DNA from: Myxococcales bacterium
GTDB lineage: Bacteria > Myxococcota_A > Polyangia > Polyangiales > GCA-016699535
Length of the DNA stretch: 64,000 nucleotides
Reading direction: 5' to 3'
Assembly (NCBI GenBank): GCA_020633325.1
Contig: JACKDX010000001.1
Location: 744,001 to 808,000, forward strand
Below, in pieces: positions 60,043 to 64,000 of the stretch (its first letter is position 1; each line of letters begins with the position of its first letter). The notes beneath the pieces were generated by a model. The model saw only the letters and a program-made list of their open reading frames with translations. It was not told the DNA's origin and did not search any database. The position numbers and the translations under genes were made by a program.

Positions 60043-61488
60043 ATGGCTTCGGGCGTGCGTAGTGCTCAAGTGGTTTTTTTTGGGATTGGAATCGCTTTGG
60101 TTGCGGGCTGCGGACGCATAGGGTTCGATCTTCATCCTGACGATGCGAGCATTGACGTATCGGCCGATACGCATCAGGACGTTGTGAATGATACCAATCC
60201 CGATGTCCCTGAAGATACCTGCAGCAACGGTCAACTGGATCCGGGTGAAACCGGGATCGATTGTGGAGGCCCGTTGTGCATCGCCTGCCCCGCGGTGCTG
60301 CCAATATTGAGGCTCGGTCTAGGAAGTAGGCACACGTGCTTTCTATTGGCTTCGGGCGCGGTACGCTGTTGGGGGGATGGCAGTCATGGGCGGACCGGTC
60401 ACAACAGCAGCGCCGACGTTGGGGATGATGAGCCCGCTTCCGACGGCGGTGACGTTGATGTGGGGGCCCAAGTGATTGCTCTTGGGGTCGGGGGCCTTCA
60501 TACCTGTGTGCTTACGGATGTAGGGAATGTTCGCTGCTGGGGCTATAATAACAAGGGTCAGCTGGGATACGGCAACACCATCAACATTGGGGATAATGAA
60601 TTTCCCTCGACGGCAGGCGATGTGAACGTGGGGGGAACGGTGCTGCAAGTCGCTGGCGGTAACGAGCATACGTGCGCCCTGCTCAGCACTGGCCATGTGC
60701 GTTGCTGGGGCAACGGTGCGTCCGGCCGACTTGGGTATGGAAATACGAATAACATAGGGGATAGTGTTCTTCCCGTGACCGCCGGCGATGTAGACGTTGG
60801 AGGAAACGTCACCCAGGTTGTGACCGGCACGACCCACAGTTGTGCGCTGCTTGATACCGGCAACGTGCGTTGCTGGGGCGATGGCGCAAACGGCAAACTC
60901 GGCTACGTGGACACCAGTAACGTCGGGGATATTGCCGCTCCTTCCAGCAAAGGCAATGTGGATGTGGGTGGAACGGTTACCCAGTTAGCTGCGGGGGCCG
61001 CTCACACTTGTGCGCTGCTCAATACAGGGGCAGTGCGATGCTGGGGGAAGGCACAGTCGGGCCAGCTAGGTTATGCGTTGGGATATCTCAGCCCCGATGA
61101 CGTTGGCGATGATGAGTCGCCTGCCAGCAAAGGTGACGTCGATGTGGGCGGCACGGTGGTGCAGATTTCGGCGGGCACTACGCATACCTGTGCGCTGCTC
61201 GATACAGGCAATGTGCGCTGTTGGGGGCTTGGGCAGTACGGCCGACTCGGTTACGTGAGCAACAATAACATTGGAGATGACGAAACCCCCGCGTCTGCTG
61301 GTGACGTTGACATTGCAGGCAGCGCTATCGCGATCAAAGCAGGCGGCGATCATACCTGCGCATTGCTCGATACAGGCAATGTGCGCTGTTGGGGTCATGG
61401 CTCTTTGGGTGCACTTGGATATGGCGACGAAGACGATATCGGCGACACCGAGACGCCGGCCTCTAAGGGCGACGTGCCGGTCGAGTAG
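60043..61488 (+). CDS. RCC1-repeat lipoprotein (seven-bladed propeller)
   Basis: About 481 residues. Lipobox VAGC (Cys23) follows a short signal peptide. A Myxococcota-type linker with DVSADTHQDV and NGQLDPGETGIDCGGP follows. Seven RCC1 repeats of about 50 residues each carry HTCALLDTGNVRCWG-type cores with two Cys, enough for a full seven-bladed propeller. It is probably displayed on the outer membrane; the partner is unknown. Start ATG 60043; ATG 59983 is the alternative. Confidence 0.85.
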   Translation: MASGVRSAQVVFFGIGIALVAGCGRIGFDLHPDDASIDVSADTHQDVVNDTNPDVPEDTCSNGQLDPGETGIDCGGPLCIACPAVLPILRLGLGSRHTCFLLASGAVRCWGDGSHGRTGHNSSADVGDDEPASDGGDVDVGAQVIALGVGGLHTCVLTDVGNVRCWGYNNKGQLGYGNTINIGDNEFPSTAGDVNVGGTVLQVAGGNEHTCALLSTGHVRCWGNGASGRLGYGNTNNIGDSVLPVTAGDVDVGGNVTQVVTGTTHSCALLDTGNVRCWGDGANGKLGYVDTSNVGDIAAPSSKGNVDVGGTVTQLAAGAAHTCALLNTGAVRCWGKAQSGQLGYALGYLSPDDVGDDESPASKGDVDVGGTVVQISAGTTHTCALLDTGNVRCWGLGQYGRLGYVSNNNIGDDETPASAGDVDIAGSAIAIKAGGDHTCALLDTGNVRCWGHGSLGALGYGDEDDIGDTETPASKGDVPVE

Positions 61489-61513
61489 CGCGGCCCGGTA
61501 AAAATATTTGCAA

Positions 61514-61553
61514 AAAGACGGCATCCCCCTGCGCGAAATGCTATGCCGTCTTT
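61514..61553. other. inverted repeat at the start of the trypsin-like lipoprotein
   Basis: AAAGACGGCAT and ATGCCGTCTTT (11-base arms) are separated by 18 bases. The right arm holds the upstream ATG (61543); the preferred ATG (61558) is just outside. It may be a terminator of the RCC1 gene read in reverse or a leader hairpin. Unproven. Confidence 0.4.
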
Positions 61554-61557
61554 CAAT

Positions 61558-62832
61558 ATGGACAGGAAAACGTCGCAACTATTTGTAATGATTATCTTCT
61601 TGCTTAGCGGCTGCGGTGAGGTTGGCCAAGGCCTCGCAGCGAACCAGACCGGTATCGAGGGAGGCGCTCCCGGTGGATCAGGAGCCGTGCGGCTTGTGAG
61701 ACGGGCGGCCGACGGCTCCCAGGTAATCGTGGGGACCGGTGTGAAAGTGGGGCCGGCACATGTGGCGACCGCCACCCAACCGTTTATTCAAGAAGGCGTT
61801 GCCGCTTTTGATGCAGCTGGCAGATGGGTTTCTCAGGGACAGTGGGCGCAGGAAAATGGCCCACGCATCAGTTATGTCGTGCGTGCGCCGCGTTTGGCGG
61901 GCACGAGCGTGCAATGGGACGGCCCAATTGCACTTGCGATCTTGGAGAACGAGGCCCCTGCCGTCGGTAGCATCTCATTGGCAACATATGCTTATGAGTC
62001 ACTGACGGGTACCTTGTCATCTTGTGCATATACCATCGAGGGTTTTGATCCGCAGGGGCAGCATGTCCAGACCCCTTATTGCGTCGTTTCGGCAAGCTTC
62101 CTATCCACCGACCTCTATGTGTCTACCGTTGAGCGATATTATGCGTCGTTGGGACATTTCATGTCGGGCGAACTTGGCCAAGCGTTGCGCGCGCGGTTCA
62201 CTCCCAATGAAGAAACAATGTTGTTGGTGACCAATCCCAGCGCATTTCAGAGAGACGCTCAAGGCGACAACGGCGCCGTTTGCCCGGCGGACGTGGGGGC
62301 ACCCATTGTCGATGATACCGGTTCTCTGGTGGGGATTTACGTGGGAAATGTCGATGTCGATGTTGTCACCTCTGCGCTTGGACTTCCAGGGTTGCCTGCC
62401 TGTGGAGACGAAGCGCACTACCAGGTTGCGCGTGGCGCCCCGATCTTTGATTCCAATAGTTTCATGACACCCAGCGATTTCATCAGGCGCGCAGTGGCCA
62501 ATTGCCGGGGCGATATGGACAGTGAGGAATGTAAAGCGCGCGTGTTGTGTAACCCGAAGGATTATCGCTTGGACGCTGACAATATCACGTGCTTGCCCAG
62601 TTGCGGTGAGCTAGCTCGGCTCAATCGGAGTTCCATAAACGCCCGCTTAAGCGAAACGGGACATGACCCCTCCGCCGTCTCGGACTCGTGCGCGCTTTGG
62701 TGCGACAATGGGCAGCCGGACATGCCTTATTGGTCGGTGGATACGCGACTGGCCTTGGGTCAAAGTTTTGATTGCGAGCAGTGTTGGTATTACCCGCCGG
62801 GTCAGGTGCCGTATCCTGCTCAGTGCAACTAG
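61558..62832 (+). CDS. lipoprotein with trypsin-like fold lacking catalytic residues
   Basis: 424 residues. Lipobox LSGC (Cys19). The first 250 residues look like a chymotrypsin-fold protein: GSGAVRLV and GTGVKVGPAHVATATQ where TAAHC is expected, DGPIALAILEN at the Asp position, and GAVCPADVGAPIVDDTGSLVGIY where GDSGGP is expected. His and Ser appear absent, so it is likely an inactive protease homologue. The last 100 residues are Cys-rich. It overlaps cstA tail-to-tail in CTAG. Confidence 0.65.
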   Translation: MDRKTSQLFVMIIFLLSGCGEVGQGLAANQTGIEGGAPGGSGAVRLVRRAADGSQVIVGTGVKVGPAHVATATQPFIQEGVAAFDAAGRWVSQGQWAQENGPRISYVVRAPRLAGTSVQWDGPIALAILENEAPAVGSISLATYAYESLTGTLSSCAYTIEGFDPQGQHVQTPYCVVSASFLSTDLYVSTVERYYASLGHFMSGELGQALRARFTPNEETMLLVTNPSAFQRDAQGDNGAVCPADVGAPIVDDTGSLVGIYVGNVDVDVVTSALGLPGLPACGDEAHYQVARGAPIFDSNSFMTPSDFIRRAVANCRGDMDSEECKARVLCNPKDYRLDADNITCLPSCGELARLNRSSINARLSETGHDPSAVSDSCALWCDNGQPDMPYWSVDTRLALGQSFDCEQCWYYPPGQVPYPAQCN

Positions 62833-64000
62833 TGTCGAGTGATCGCGCTCAGACGAGCTTGAGAGCGCCACTGATGGAGCGCATACCCGATGATAAGTGC
62901 GACACAACCCAAGAGTACAGCAGTAAACAACGTGTTCACCCAGCCTTGAAGTGAGGACCATGGGTCTTGTGACCGTATGAGCGGCACGTAGATCGAGGAA
63001 ATACTCTGAATCGCCGCGGTGATGGTCGTTATCGCGATAAAAACAAAGGGAATAAATGTGACGAGCGCGTACTTAAAGCGGCGCGTTCGTGAAATCATCG
63101 TCGTGCCAATGGCAAGGGCGATCACCGCTAGGAGCTGATTGGCAATGCCAAACATTGGCCAAATGGTTTGGATGGATCCCGTGAATAGAAACAACGTCCA
63201 GCCTGCGACTACGGCCGCCGTCGCCACCATGCCGGCACCGATGCTGTTTGAACGGCCCATCGGCGGATACACCCGTCCCACAAATTCCTGCACCAAAAAC
63301 CTGCCCACGCGTGTCCCCGTATCGATCGTAGTGAGAATAAAGAGTGCTTCAAACATGATGGCGAAGTGGTACCAATAGGACAGTAACTCCTTGAATCCAC
63401 GGAGGATCGGCAAGCCCGAAAAAATCCTTGCCATGCCGACGGCAAGCGATACTCCGCCACCCGTGCGTGCGGCAATACGTTCATTGGTGCTTTGGGCAAG
63501 CGCGGGGAGATCATCTACCTCAAGGCCAAGACGTTTGAAGTCACCATGCGTCAGGGAAGTCGGCTGGCTGGCCGACCTATCGACGTGATATCCGGCCGCC
63601 GCGAGTGACCGATTTGACAGCGCCATAACGTCCGACATCTTGAGCGTCTTTTGGCTAAGGCTTTGAAGCGATTGTCCCGCGCTCAGGCCTAAGGTAGTTC
63701 GATCGGCGCGCGTGAGATGTTGTTCGAAGCGCGCGAGTTCATCGTGGTTCCTTAGGAGAGCGCCATTAGGCTTAGCACCTGCTCCATCGCGCTCGGTTTG
63801 CACAAGTACCACCTCCGGATCAGTATTGATCGCCAGATAGTCATTCACTGGCATGCTTGTCGCCGCAATGAGTGCTGTGATGCCTACGAGACCTTCCATC
63901 AGCATCGCGCCGTAGCCAATGGGTCGGATGTCTGATTCCTTGGCTATCATTTTAGAGGTTGTTCCAGAGGCTACCAACGCATGGAAGCCCGAGATGGCAC
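62829..64000 (-). CDS. cstA: carbon starvation protein A (partial)
   Basis: C-terminal part of a CstA-family transporter; the N-terminus lies beyond the window edge. Visible features are SGFHALVASGTTSK at the window edge, RPIGYGAMLMEGLVGI, PPMGRSNSIGAGMVATAAVV and IWPMFGIANQLLAVIAL, with several transmembrane segments. CstA imports peptides or pyruvate. A soluble insert (about 130 residues) lies between SMPVNDYLAIN and GGGVSLAVGMARIF. The stop codon overlaps that of the lipoprotein on the other strand. Confidence 0.88.
   Translation of the reverse strand, partial: AISGFHALVASGTTSKMIAKESDIRPIGYGAMLMEGLVGITALIAATSMPVNDYLAINTDPEVVLVQTERDGAGAKPNGALLRNHDELARFEQHLTRADRTTLGLSAGQSLQSLSQKTLKMSDVMALSNRSLAAAGYHVDRSASQPTSLTHGDFKRLGLEVDDLPALAQSTNERIAARTGGGVSLAVGMARIFSGLPILRGFKELLSYWYHFAIMFEALFILTTIDTGTRVGRFLVQEFVGRVYPPMGRSNSIGAGMVATAAVVAGWTLFLFTGSIQTIWPMFGIANQLLAVIALAIGTTMISRTRRFKYALVTFIPFVFIAITTITAAIQSISSIYVPLIRSQDPWSSLQGWVNTLFTAVLLGCVALIIGYALHQWRSQARLSAITRH

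Noticed and set aside
61514..61553. Hairpin as a terminator of the RCC1 gene
   Set aside because: On the plus strand no T run follows the stem beyond TTT, so it is listed only as an inverted repeat.

Overview
The window looks like chromosomal DNA of a Myxococcota-type bacterium of moderate GC content. The pointers are many outer-membrane lipoproteins with Asp/Pro-rich or Cys-rich linkers, MopE-like and RCC1 repeats, von Willebrand A (VWA) lipoproteins, FHA and PilZ signalling proteins, TPR and PEGA proteins, and a roadblock protein inside the acc operon. No phage, insertion sequence, CRISPR array or plasmid function was seen. This assignment is inferred from gene content, not from a marker-gene search.

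Layout. 0-6 kb: fatty-acid hydroxylase, lytic transglycosylase, an ArsR-methyltransferase regulator of the SahR type coupled to ahcY, a lipoprotein behind a possible sigma-54 promoter, tRNA-Gly. 5.7-10.9 kb (minus): roadblock-aroQ-accB-accC-TPR operon. 11-17.7 kb: tRNA-Leu, two SCP2 proteins, then pgeF, accD, folC, hemE, hemG and yacG. 17.8-22 kb: phospholipase D-type synthase and the rpsB-tsf-pyrH-frr translation cluster. 22-31.8 kb: a metalloprotease/propeller/barrel protein, FHA-DUF4388, PilZ, RNase G, OmpA lipoprotein, a histone-like lysine-repeat protein, and two tandem zinc-ribbon/FHA proteins. 31.8-36 kb (minus): dnaX-recR followed by a lone type III export gate gene (sctV/flhA family). 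36-47.8 kb: secreted and surface proteins, an orphan acyltransferase E2, three VWA lipoproteins, tRNA-Lys, -Arg and -His, a sigma-54 activator and an outer-membrane protein. 47.9-50.5 kb: comM-recA. 50.6-55.3 kb: lipoproteins, an SDR protein and a universal stress protein. 55.3-58.4 kb: SRP RNA, all four serine tRNAs, tRNA-Arg(ACG), tadA and a class I aldolase. 58.4-64 kb: nucleoside transporter, RCC1 lipoprotein, a trypsin-fold lipoprotein lacking its catalytic residues, and part of cstA.

How the genes work together. Most of the window is housekeeping: fatty-acid synthesis (accB, accC, accD), haem, folate, the methyl cycle, translation, and replication and repair. A cell-surface theme is layered on top. 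The most system-like part is 41.5-47.8 kb. There an NtrC-type activator is divergent from two paralogous VWA lipoproteins that overlap like an operon. A good -24/-12 element precedes the pair, and a second lies before the outer-membrane protein that follows. I propose this as a sigma-54-controlled surface module. Other points worth checking are tRNA-Arg(ACG) directly upstream of the deaminase that modifies it, a tRNA-Leu reading as AAG, and the tRNA-Ser/tadA/SRP RNA and dnaX/recR blocks in ancestral order but about 19 kb apart.
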